Shown: one piece after another, positions 1 through 9,616 of the stretch | How positions within the stretch are numbered: position 1 is the first letter of the stretch | Layout: every line of letters starts with the position of its first letter | From: Stachybotrys elegans | Taxonomy: Eukaryota; Ascomycota; Sordariomycetes; Hypocreales; Stachybotryaceae | Assembly: GCA_020746835.1 (NCBI GenBank) | Contig: JAGPNK010000003.1 | Coordinates: forward strand, 62,001 to 126,000 | Direction of reading: 5' to 3' | Length of the DNA stretch: 64,000 nucleotides | The notes under the pieces: model-generated | Told to the model about the DNA's origin: nothing | Databases searched by the model: none | What the model saw: only the letters and a program-made list of their open reading frames with translations | Position numbers and translations under genes: made by a program

Positions 1-1569
1 GCTGGTGCCAGGGATTCGGAGCTTGCTCGAGGCCGAAAGGAGCTTTGCGAGATCCGTGACGGCAGCCTTACCGTTCATCGCGATGACTTCAAGCATCAGG
101 GGCTGAGACAAGTCGTAGGTTCTCTCCAGGTCGTCGATGTTGTAAGATGTCATAGTCTCTGGATGAGCAACAGACGGTGTCTCTTTTGCGTCCCCATTGA
201 AGAGAACCATTGCAATTCCAGCCGGGCACGAGACAACAACCCTTTGCTTTTTCTCATCCTCGGAATCAGAAAGGACTATCGTGGGATTCGATTGAGGCAA
301 CCTGGTGTCTCCTGGAAGTCGGAAATGAGGCAGATTGACAAAACGAAGCAAGTCCCGGATATCCCATCGGCAGTCATGGGATGTTTCAGGTGTTACCGGT
401 GCAACTCCTGGAGCTCCTGTTTGCATGTTCCTTGCGGTTTCTGAGAGGAAGCACTTGGGCCAATCTTTCGCGTAGCCTCGCATCATGATACCGGTCGTGT
501 GTGGAGCAGAGAAGGCATGGCCTACTTCATGAAGAAAGGCTCCTTGGCCAACTGAGCAAGCCTCCCACAAGGATGCACACTCTCCGTTGTCGTTGCCCAC
601 CAGAGGACCTGGCATTCTTGTATCCATTAGGCAGGATGTTACCTCTTCAATCGATCGAGGCCAGGAGTAAGTCAGATGGCTGCCAAATATTCCCAACGAT
701 AATCCTGCTGGATCATGAGCCCCAAGGGCCGCATGGCCCAAGATCATGCGGCGACTTGTATCGTAGGCCGTGTCGAGGATCAAGCCGGCTACAACTGGTC
801 TGGTGTCGGAAACGAATGGAAAGCCATGTTGCAGCAGTGCTTGCTTAAATATCTCGTGGAGTTCGTTGGGATTTTGTGCTCGGCTGTTCTGTTGAGCAAA
901 TTCGATATTTCGAAGTTCTGCTACAGTCTTGTCGGTGCGAACCAGGTGAACCTTGGCAGTTGAATCCGCACAAACACTCCGCAGGTATGTCTGAGACACG
1001 GTATCAGCACACCATTCCTCCTCCAAGCGAAACGACCGTCTTCGCAGCCCGTTGTCAAACATGGCCGCGGCAGTCAAAGCCTGCCATTGATACGCTGTCA
1101 TTCGAAACTTGGCAATAGCGGCTTCAAGGCTGGAGTGCGCTCCGCACAGGGCTCCGAATTTCTTGTCCGAGCAGTCGATTAATAGAGGAGAGTCCTTGGC
1201 AATCAGTATCGCCAGGTGCAGTGGAGGGCTCTGAAGCAGAGGCACGTATTGAATATGAAGCTACATTTCGTCAGTCGCTAGAAATGCAACCACATTGGAA
1301 TTACATACAACAGTAGCCTCTTGATCCTCGTTGCCGACATAAAACACGAGTTTGTTGTCACCGGGGCTCAGCATGACGAGAGCCTTGAACCATCCATGAC
1401 TCAACAGCCATCGCTGCTCTGGAAACACTTCCTCGTCCACTTCATCCTTGGTCTGGACTCGGATGAAGTTTGAATGGTCTTGGGCGCTAGGACCATCGTA
1501 ATGTCCATACAAGAGCACGCATCGTTGATGCACTGTCTCGCCCGCCTCGATGTTTTGAAAGGTGAACAT
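1..1569 (-). CDS. Putative zinc metallopeptidase, YIL108W-like family (3' end cut by window edge)
   Basis: The protein begins MFTFQNIEAGETVHQRC at the ATG 1567-1569 and runs off the left edge, so the C-terminus is missing. A 48-nt intron (1261-1308; GTATGT donor, ACTGAC branch site, TAG acceptor) joins two phase-0 exons. Its length is a multiple of three but it contains an in-frame stop, so it must be removed. The zinc signature HEVGH lies near 505-535, followed by SAPHTTG, giving HEXXH plus a further His. The order of blocks matches the fungal putative peptidase family of yeast YIL108W (Pfam 'Metallopep', from memory). The substrate is unknown and no signal peptide is seen, so a cytoplasmic location is inferred. 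The reading frame is open to position 1. Confidence 0.85.
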
Positions 1570-2533
1570 GGCAATTGATAAGACTGAAGATGGCCGCAGC
1601 GAAGGATGGTGCTTGAAATGTTGTAGCAATTGTAGGGAAGAGCTACAGAACAGTCATGGAGTCTTAATATACCTTTACCCCCATGTCCAACTCTAGGCAA
1701 ACGCCTACTTAGGTGCTGTTGGATGTTGGATATTAGTAGCGGTGTCGGTGAATGCTGGAAATTACATGCGAGCTGTGGAGCAATTTTAGGCAGCTGGTGC
1801 GCTTGGCACGGCCGGATAAGTCGTATGAACCACCCGACAGTCGAAAAATCGTGAATGAATGCCAAGGATGTGTGAGGTCCTTGTATATGAGCTAAGGCAG
1901 AACCACTTCTGGAGATATTGGGTCATTGCTTGGCTCTGCTGATGAAGTTGGATCGGAGCATGTCAATTAACCCTAGCATGAGCAAGCAGTACAGAAGGTG
2001 GTTGTATGTTATGACGATGCCAGAACAACATCGAGCTTGCTACGATTCCGAATCAGCCTGACAGAAGAATTACAAGGAAAAATGTCAGTGAGGTCCTAAC
2101 ATAATACTCAGGGCCTAATTGACACTGCTATGCCACTATTGGAACGTGGGACCGCACAGATGTACAAATAGGGGCTCCCGCCCACCTGCGTTGCAGACTC
2201 TCTTCTCTCTTCAATGAACAACGTTCCTACATAGACAATGCTGCTAGCCACGGTGGTTTTATATTGCATGGTCCTTGCATCATACATGGCGTATTTGCCT
2301 CTTGCCCAGAATCAGTTTAGAGTTTGTCTGGCGCTTGGAGACTCAGGCTTTGTGATGAGATCCTCACATGAATGAAGTTCACTGGTAAGGAAGATAACCG
2401 GTTCGTATAACTCTTGAGAGGATATCGTACAATTGTCTTTTGCATCGTAATAAAAACCGAGCAGACGATGATTCAGACCAAAACACGCTAGATGCATCAA
2501 AAGAAAAATACTAGAAAACCCTCACAAGCCTCT
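1570..2533. other. Intergenic, no gene recognised
   Basis: Upstream region of the leftmost metallopeptidase and downstream region of the M43B protease. Short open frames on the minus strand around 1400-1865 and 2312-2500 show no family resemblance. Nothing else is supported. Confidence 0.5.
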
Positions 2534-3575
2534 TCACATGCGATAATCGCTCCAGGTACTGTGCATGCGTCTCCTTTGTCCGAGAGAAAAGCTTTCATAG
2601 CAGGCACTAAACAGTTCAAGTCAGAATAGCCCCATAATAAGGACACGTTTGTACTTACTCGTCTGAGTAGTCCATAAAGTTATGGACAGGATCGATACCA
2701 GGGCTGCCAGGGCAGCTGTCCCTCAAGACTGGGCAGCCAGAAGAGGGGGACTCCTGGCGGGGAGTATCCCAAACTTCATCACCGCCTTCACAGCCGCCTT
2801 GAAAAGTGTGGTAGAGACCAAACCAATGGCCAACCTGTACAATGTTAGCTGTCGCGTCAGACTTCGTCGGTAAGCGAACCATGTACTCACCTCATGCACT
2901 GTAGTTCCGCCCAAGTTAAATGGAGCGTTGGTGCCACCAGGGACAGTTTGGGCATTGATCACACAGCCGTCCCGGATAAACGTCTCTGAGTCCTCTGTCA
3001 CCCCCGGCTCTGGGAAGTGACAATAGCCAAGTAGTTGGTCGCCATCTGAAATGACTTGTTCAAGGTAATAGAGATTCAGATCGCGATAACTGCCTCGGCG
3101 AAGGTTCTGCTTCATGGCGAAATCGCCACCGCTGACAGACCAGTTGCCGTTGACGACAAAATCGGTGTGGTTATGGTTGAATGATACGTCATAAGGGTTG
3201 AAAGCCTGGTTGAGATAGGCGATCTGATCGACGATCTGTTCATTCTTCATGAATGTCAGCCTTGAAAAGATGGAACGCAGTAAATGGATTGCTTACTGTG
3301 ATGTGGGCTTCTGGGGAAGACGAGATTACATGGACGAAAACCTCCACGTCAATCTGAAAGTCATATGCCGCCGGGTCGGCCGCTAGTCTAGAGCTTTCAA
3401 CACTGGATAGCTTAAGAGCGTGCTTGAGCTGCATTTCTGAGGGCTCAGGCTCGCCACAGTGACGAGAAGTGACTGTCCGGGGAGATGGCTGGTTGGACTG
3501 AGTGGTGTGAGGAATAATGTGTGCCGCAACTGAAGTGCTCAAAGCAAAAAGACCGGTGACGAGTTTGGAATGCAT
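2534..3575 (-). CDS. Secreted M43B (pappalysin-like) metalloprotease
   Basis: Four exons in transcription order: 3575-3297, 3244-2891, 2834-2659, 2606-2534, giving 293 aa with introns of 52, 56 and 52 nt. The N-terminus [18 protein letters not shown] is a signal peptide, so the enzyme is secreted. The zinc motif [11 protein letters not shown] (HExxHxxGxxH, residues about 210-220) is split by intron 2 between HE and [11 protein letters not shown] further on provides the Met-turn of metzincins. Both features place it in the fungal extracellular metalloprotease family related to Coccidioides MEP1 (M43B). Its likely role is extracellular protein breakdown. Family members are usually around 270-300 aa, so it looks complete. 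Exon 4 is short and its reading frame was set by the conserved C-terminus. Confidence 0.93.
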
Positions 3576-4933
3576 CTTGATTGGTTGTGGTATTTATGTC
3601 GTGATTATCGTATGTAAGTTGTGTCGGCTGATGATGAGAAGATGAAAGGTAAGGATGGAAAGTGAATGAAGCTGCTTGATATCATCATCTTCAGTGCGAG
3701 TTGTTGAGGCCTTTTTAACAGCTACTTTTCAGCATAGTCGAGTTGCGAATATGGAGCTTCCGGGACCGGCATGTCACATCAGTGGTCCCATGTTGGAAAG
3801 ACCGTGGCTTGGATGATTTGAGGCTGACAGGATTCGGCCTCAGCCCAACAGTGGAAAGGGAAGGCAGGGACCCAGGGGGGTAGGACAGGCTCGCATCTGC
3901 CATCCCGGGATTAGCGCCCAAAATATGGTGGTCTCCAGTGTGGGAAGGTCTAAAAATACAACAGCATGAACAAAGCACGGTGCCTGTAAGGCTGAGCATC
4001 AAACGTGGGGTTTGTCTACCTGCCCATATTCGACCACCCAGACGGACAAGAAAGGAAGACAGAAATGAGAGATCAACACGGGGGCACTAGTAGAGGCTTT
4101 TTCTCGACAGGAGATCAAGCTCATTGTCATAGTATCGCGTTGCTTACAGCCAGTGCCTAATCACATCATTACCCTGCGTCGTTCGGCAGGGAACAGATCG
4201 AAGAGAAATACGACCTTGCCAACAAAATTACTTGTAATATAACGTTCCACCGATGCAAAATTATCGCAATTGATGTCTGCCCCTCCCACTTGTTCGGATA
4301 ATGAAGTGCTAGAAAAGCCTGTTGTGGCAGCGCAGAATGGAGGCTCATTTCTGTGGCCCGTGGTTGTGGCCCATACTCCCCTGTCGGGCTTCCTTCCATA
4401 CCAAGAAGCTAGTGCTGCTAATTCGGGTGCATGTGTTGCTACAGGCTTCCTCAACCAGGTCACCTCCCAGACCAGGCCAACTTTCTCGGCATAAGCAGCG
4501 AAAGTGCTTGGTGTTTCATAGAGCCGTCATCTCAATTCCTTAATTTTAAGAACCAATCGCGTGTCGTCCTTTTATCTTCGGGCATGTCGATCGTAAGCCT
4601 ATCCGATTTGCCGCTTACCATGTTCTTCAATGCGTTAGGCATCCCCCAATGGCCTGCATGCTCCCTCGGTCTGTAGTGTTGGCGGCTGAAGAAGCATGTC
4701 TACGTTCAAAGCATTGCCTTTCTACTAGCGCTACAGTCAGATATCATGCATGCCGTTGAGTTTTACCCAACCAAGCAAGTCGAAGAAGTCATCCAGGGCA
4801 ATGGTGATTACGGCGTGATCTATGGGAGGTGTAGCAGGTGCCTATCAAAATCACATCATTCGCACCGACCCGTTGATAGATAGCTTCCCGAAGCCACATT
4901 TAATTGAAGCAGTGAAAAATAGAGAACATCCGT
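3576..4933. other. Intergenic, no gene recognised
   Basis: Promoter side of the M43B protease and 3' side of the sulfatase relic. Several overlapping open frames near 4160-4680 occur on both strands without family features and look like chance. Confidence 0.5.
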
Positions 4934-6120
4934 CTAACTCAAGTCAAATTGACGCGAACTCTTATTATCGAGATCAAAATCAAAAGTGTCTGGAATGCAA
5001 AGACCCTCTCGCGCATAATTTGAAGATATGAACCTCGTCACGGCCACACCATCTCTCCAAAGCCACAAATCGCCGGTAACCTTTTGCCAGGTCTCGACTT
5101 CCAGCCTCATAGAGAGAAGAACGTCAGCGTAAGCTGGGTCGCTTGCCAAATTGTTAATCTCATCTGGATCTGCCTCCATGTCAAATAGCTCCTCGGCTGG
5201 GCGGCGGATGTAGTCAACCAGCTTGCGAGGCCCAATCATGGCAGACGCAGATTGGCGCATAGACTGGAATGAAGTAGATGCATATAGGTCCATGGCGAAA
5301 GGAAAGTCGAGCTTCCAGGCGACATTGCGGTGATATTTGTATTTGGTGTTGCGCATGAATCGAGTTGGCCAGTAGTTGGTGACTTCATGAAATGTGTGCG
5401 AGCCAAGGACTTTGTCCCACGGCCCTTGGAGTGTGTCCGTGCCTATGATTGGCAAGAATGATCTCACACTTCCCGGCGTCTTTCCAGGAGATGTCTTTCT
5501 GTCCGCATGCCCAGCCCAGTCAAGTAGTGTTGGGAAAATGCCAATCCACGATACGAAGTTCGGATTGACCAACCCCACGGCTCCAAGACCAGGCGCTCGT
5601 ACAAGCAAGGGTAAGCGAACGCAGGCATCGAAGAGAGTTGTTGTCGAGTTGACAAACGGAGGGCCATTATCATAAATATAACCATTTTCGAGTCTGCCAA
5701 ATTGTTCCGCTCCAAGGCCTCGAGTATCAAGCCGACTCCTCTATCCAAGTGATGAATCGCCTGCATGTACTCGGACATTTCCTGTCGCACCTCATCGGCA
5801 TCACTGAGGAAGCGGGGAATCTCAATATCTTTAGGGTTAAAGACCTGTCGTTGGGGACCAGATTCAGTGTTGCCAAAGCCTGCTCGTGAGGGAATATGGC
5901 GATAAGGATCAACGAAGCCCACCGTCAAAAAGAATGGTGAACCGGCATTACTAGCTTCCTTGATAAAGCCTTCCGAGACACGAGCAACTTCATCAACGTC
6001 GCGAGTCTAGCTCTCCCACCGTAGTTGCCAAGGGTAAGCAAGGTCATCGGCAGTGACGGGATGGTACCCGTGCAAACAGGTGGAGGCTTTTCGAATAGAT
6101 GAAACTCATACAACCGGCGA
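4934..6120 (-). pseudogene. Decayed sulfatase (arylsulfatase / heparan N-sulfatase-like)
   Basis: The minus strand encodes the C-terminal two thirds of a sulfatase. Recognisable blocks include FFLTVGFVDPYRH, NNLADSKMVIF, DNGPPFVNS, VLGSHTFHEVTNYWPTRF, KYKYHRNVAWKLDFPFAMDL and ELFDMEADPDEINNLA. Three lesions are visible. The frame shifts near 5669-5675, between the VIF block and DNGPP. A TAG at 6007-6009 sits where YPWQLRWES continues into TRDVDEV. A TGA lies at 6106-6108, upstream of which homology fades. The N-terminal metal-binding part and the C-x-P-x-R formylglycine site were not found in any frame upstream. No introns explain the breaks. A sequencing error could account for one lesion but hardly for all. 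Confidence 0.85.
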
Positions 6121-6827
6121 TCTGGGACAAAGGAACCTAAACCCAGGCAGACCTTCCACTTGCCTCATCAGACGTCTAACCGAACCAAACCTTGGCGGGA
6201 GTGAGAAAAGCGCTAGGTGGAGATCAACAATCCGGATTCATGGAATATTCGACGCGTTGTGCGGGGTGACTACTTCGTCGGCTGATCTCATATTGATGGC
6301 TTGGCGAATTGTCCCCCATTCATTACGGGTTCTTTCCGGATCTAGTCTGACTGGTGCGGTTGCCATGTCAAAGAAGCACATCGGAATCCCGTAATCCGAG
6401 TCGGCAAAGATCGCCAAGGCATACGTCAATGTAGACTCACGATCTACATGACAGCTGCATAAGGCAGGGCGCCATGCCAAATCAGACGCACATTTTGCAT
6501 CTCACAATCCCGGAATTACTCTTTCACGCGTTCCGTCTCTTGATTGCACAACTCCATACAAGCCCGTCCTCCTTCTCTGCTTGGCATTTCGCCTTTCTGG
6601 TTCTGATTGACAAGGTGTATTGTTTGGGGAATTGTGTTAAGCCTTGGCCTCTGTGAATGGAACTTGATGCCCGCATTCATGGATCAAACCTGTGGAGGAT
6701 CCAACTTCAACCGGAACCATGGCTTCCGTTGACATCAACTATAAGTACTAAGGGCGCTCGGTGTCTTCCGTTGCAAGAATCGCACCATCAGCATTTCTTA
6801 ATCCCTTTGAACCGTTGCAGAGACATC
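6121..6827. other. Intergenic; one unexplained minus-strand open frame
   Basis: This holds the promoter of the feruloyl esterase gene. A minus-strand frame at 6241-6480 reads like protein (contains DSDYGIPMCFFDMA and RNEWGTIRQAINMRSADE) but matches no family I know and lacks a sulfatase signature. It may be a relic of a lost neighbour. Confidence 0.3.
6740..6746 (+). promoter_or_regulatory. Candidate TATA box of feruloyl esterase gene
   Basis: TATAAGT lies 82 bases before the ATG at 6828, a usual distance for a fungal core promoter. Assignment is by position only. Confidence 0.4.
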
Positions 6828-7771
6828 ATGAAGTACAGCATTGCCCTCACTCTCACCGTCGGTGCCCTTCGTGCACGCGGTGCTCCGTCAGCAGGCTGTG
6901 GCACCGATCCCAGTTTCGAGTCTGGCCCACAGACTGTCAATGTGAATGGGCAGGACCGAAACTACATTGTCCGCATACCAGAGGGCTATGACAACAGCAA
7001 CCCGTATCGCCTCATATTGGGCCTGCATTGGTGGGGTGGCTCAATGGAAGATGTTGCCTATGGACAAACCGTTACTCCAGGAGTTTGGAACTACTATGGC
7101 CTCGAACGTCTAGCCAAAGAGTCTGCTATCTTTGTTGCACCTCAGGGCATTGATGGAAACTGGTACAATGAAGGGGACTCAGACTACGCATTCCTTGACG
7201 AGATCCATCGAGTTGTCGAAAGCTCGTTGTGCGTTGATACTGACCTCCGCTTTTCCATCGGCTTCAGTTGGGGCGGTTCGACCTCGATTGGCCTCGCTTG
7301 TCGCGATAGTGAATTTCCTTTGCGGGCTATCACTGCTATTGGTGCTGCTGGGCCATACACATGTGAGTTAGAATAGGCCAGGATAATTCTAGCAGGTTGT
7401 ACTAATGCGCTATAGGCGAACCTGGAACGGCGCCGGTAGGATACTTGGGCATTCATGGTGTTAGCGACAACCTAGACAATGGAAGGGGAATGCGCGACAT
7501 GTTCCTCGCGAATAATGGCTGCACTGGGGAAGAGAATCCCCAGCCCGCTGTCGGCTCTCTCACCCATGTTCGTACAGACTACCAGTGCAACGGCCCTCCC
7601 GCAACTTGGATCACATTTGTAAGTGTCCCAAGCAACAAGCACACAGCAATAGCGTACTGACGTGCATAGGACGGAGGACACCACCCAGCTCCATGGGATG
7701 GCGGCTCAGGAGATAATGGTGAGGCGAGCTACGTGCCCGATTACGCATGGGAAATGTTCAGTTCGTTCTGA
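6828..7771 (+). CDS. Secreted feruloyl esterase D-like (CE1-type) esterase
   Basis: Three exons (6828-7362, 7416-7618, 7670-7771) encode 279 aa. Introns of 53 and 51 nt have GTGAGT and GTAAGT donors and ACTAAT and ACTGAC branch sites. MKYSIALTLTVGALRARGAP is a signal peptide. The mature part starts with a Cys-rich GCGTDPSF block and carries LHWWGG (oxyanion region) and the nucleophile motif GFSWGG (Ser about 147). The catalytic His lies in TFDGGHHPAPWDG, next to the second splice site. This fits single-domain fungal feruloyl esterases that release ferulic acid from arabinoxylan. The GH10 xylanase about 20 kb away would be a partner enzyme. An earlier in-frame ATG at 6657 would bury the signal peptide, so 6828 was chosen. 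Confidence 0.92.
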
Positions 7772-8071
7772 GGTACCCAGGAAATATAGCCCAATAAGGT
7801 GTATTGTCAACAAGGTATCGTCATGTGACGTGACGGTGGTCATGATTGAAAGTAGCAAGCGAGAAAGTCTAAGATAGACAGCTCAGTCTTAAATTCACAG
7901 CCGTCTCGTCATATATTGACACATTGTTCAAGGCTATTCACAAATCGAAAAGGGAGCGAATACAGGTCAAATATGCACAGCCGTCAATATGTATTTTTAT
8001 TATAGTTATTTATGATACGGACTGAGACAATGGGAGCAAAACTTTTGTGTTACGGCTGCTTGGATACCCAT
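7772..8071. other. Short convergent intergenic spacer
   Basis: AT-rich spacer between the convergent esterase and calpain-like genes; it must hold both 3' ends. No gene seen. Confidence 0.5.
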
Positions 8072-9616
8072 TTACTTAGCAACACCGACATAAGCGAAGA
8101 CGCGCTGGAAGGACTGGGCCTCGAGAGCGAAAACGCCACCCTGGTCGAGGAGAGTAGCAGGGTGCCAGATCTCAGGGTCGAGACGGCTCAGGAGACCGTA
8201 GTAGCTGGTCAGTCCCTGAGGCTCAGTAACACCCCATGGGTTGCGGAGAACGATGTACTGGTTCTCTCCAATCACGCAGTATCCAAGGACAGAGTAGGCG
8301 TGGTTGGCAACAATGTTGGCACCATTGTAGTACTTGCCCGTCGCGTAGGTAAAGGCTGCCATGGGGTTGATGGTCTTGTTGTTGACGCTGTTGGATCGCA
8401 CCAGACCGATCAAGTCCTGAGGAGAGTGCTTGTCGGTCTCGTAGTAGTGGGGATCACGGCCGTTGATTTGAGCCATACCCTTGATGGGGTCACCAGCGTT
8501 GGTCTGGGTGATGTCGGGATGCTCAGACTTGCTGCCAGTGATCCACTTGGCGAAAGCCTTCTCGTACAGCGAGGGCCAGATGTCAGCACCGTCGCTGGAG
8601 CGGCAGTAAAGGGGCTCATTGTTGGAGTTGTTGATGGGGATCTCGTAGTTGACCTCAACAGTCTCCGTCTTGTTGTTTTGCCTGCCACCCTTGTCATGGA
8701 AGCGGACCGAGAGGACGCGCCTGTCATTGTTTCCATGGCGGTGGACGCGGGTAGCCCGGTTGATGTCGCTGGGGTTCGACCAGAAGACGGAGAACAATGC
8801 TGCCACAAACCAGCTGTTGCTGGTGCAGCCCTGGACGGGGTCGTCGAATCGACGGACTGTCTCCCTGTCGTCTCCAATGCGGAAGTGGGCAATGTTCGAG
8901 ATGAGACGCTTGTTGACTTGCTGGAAGAAGAAGTCGTACATGTCGCGCCACTCGGCGTTTGGCGGAGTCCAGTGACGCTGGTCCTGCCTGAAAGGCGTGA
9001 TGAGGTCGTTGATCGACATGGTGATGTCCCGGTTGGTCACCGTCTTGGCGAGATCGTGAGCCTGAAGCACAAGGCGGAGCTTGCCATTCTGAACGCGAGC
9101 AGCCTTGACGCGGATATCCTTGAGATCCTTCAGGCCAAGCTTCTCCAGGTCATCGAGCCTGTTGACTCGGGAGAAGTCAGGGGTGATCAGATCACGTTCC
9201 TTCAGGATCTTGATATCCTTCTCGTCATATCTCTCGGCCCTTCTGTCCTTCTCATTGAGCTTGATGCCGGCGAAGAGGACGGAGCGGTGCTTCAGGTCAA
9301 ACATCTCGTCGTAGTCGGTCTGCAGGACATTCTGCAGAACCTCGGCAGTACCGATGGAGTGTCGGTCAATCTGTCGACCGAGAAGGGCTTCGGTGAGGGC
9401 GTAGGGGTTGGCCACACCGATGGACAGGTCCTTGGGAGCAGGATCCGGACGGGGCTCCCTGCTGGAGAACTCATGGTGCTTCTCCAAGTCCACCAAGTGG
9501 TCATAATCCTCAGCGGAAGAAGTGCTGGGGGCTGGGACCTCGACCTTTCGACCGAGGATAGCCTCCACAAGGGCGATGACGTTGCCGTCACGGTCTTGGT
9601 TTCGGATATCACCCAT
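8072..9616 (-). CDS. Calpain-like (C2 family) protein with Cys-to-Ser change at the active site
   Basis: A single 514-aa exon with no signal peptide. The C-terminal half is a calpain-like cysteine protease fold. It has DDPVQG followed by CTSNSWFVAALFSVFW (residues about 260-280), NHAYSVLGY with the catalytic His at about 439, and VLRNPWG with the catalytic Asn at about 459. In calpains the nucleophilic Cys is six residues after the Gln (QGxLGDCWF). Here that residue is Ser268 (AGC, positions 8813-8815), and a Cys appears two residues after the Gln. AGC differs from TGC by one base. The protein may be inactive, or the displaced Cys may matter. The N-terminal 250 residues hold two similar segments ending in EAILGR and EALLGR and are otherwise unrecognised. 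Confidence 0.85.
   Translation of the reverse strand: MGDIRNQDRDGNVIALVEAILGRKVEVPAPSTSSAEDYDHLVDLEKHHEFSSREPRPDPAPKDLSIGVANPYALTEALLGRQIDRHSIGTAEVLQNVLQTDYDEMFDLKHRSVLFAGIKLNEKDRRAERYDEKDIKILKERDLITPDFSRVNRLDDLEKLGLKDLKDIRVKAARVQNGKLRLVLQAHDLAKTVTNRDITMSINDLITPFRQDQRHWTPPNAEWRDMYDFFFQQVNKRLISNIAHFRIGDDRETVRRFDDPVQGCTSNSWFVAALFSVFWSNPSDINRATRVHRHGNNDRRVLSVRFHDKGGRQNNKTETVEVNYEIPINNSNNEPLYCRSSDGADIWPSLYEKAFAKWITGSKSEHPDITQTNAGDPIKGMAQINGRDPHYYETDKHSPQDLIGLVRSNSVNNKTINPMAAFTYATGKYYNGANIVANHAYSVLGYCVIGENQYIVLRNPWGVTEPQGLTSYYGLLSRLDPEIWHPATLLDQGGVFALEAQSFQRVFAYVGVAK

Noticed and set aside
1261..1308. Premature stop (nonsense mutation) in the left-edge metallopeptidase
   Set aside because: The stop lies inside a 48-nt intron with good donor, branch and acceptor sites; removing it restores the conserved sequence.
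6241..6480. This frame as a 5' exon of the sulfatase
   Set aside because: It has no metal-binding DD or CxPxR motif expected at a sulfatase N-terminus and no splice sites joining it in phase.
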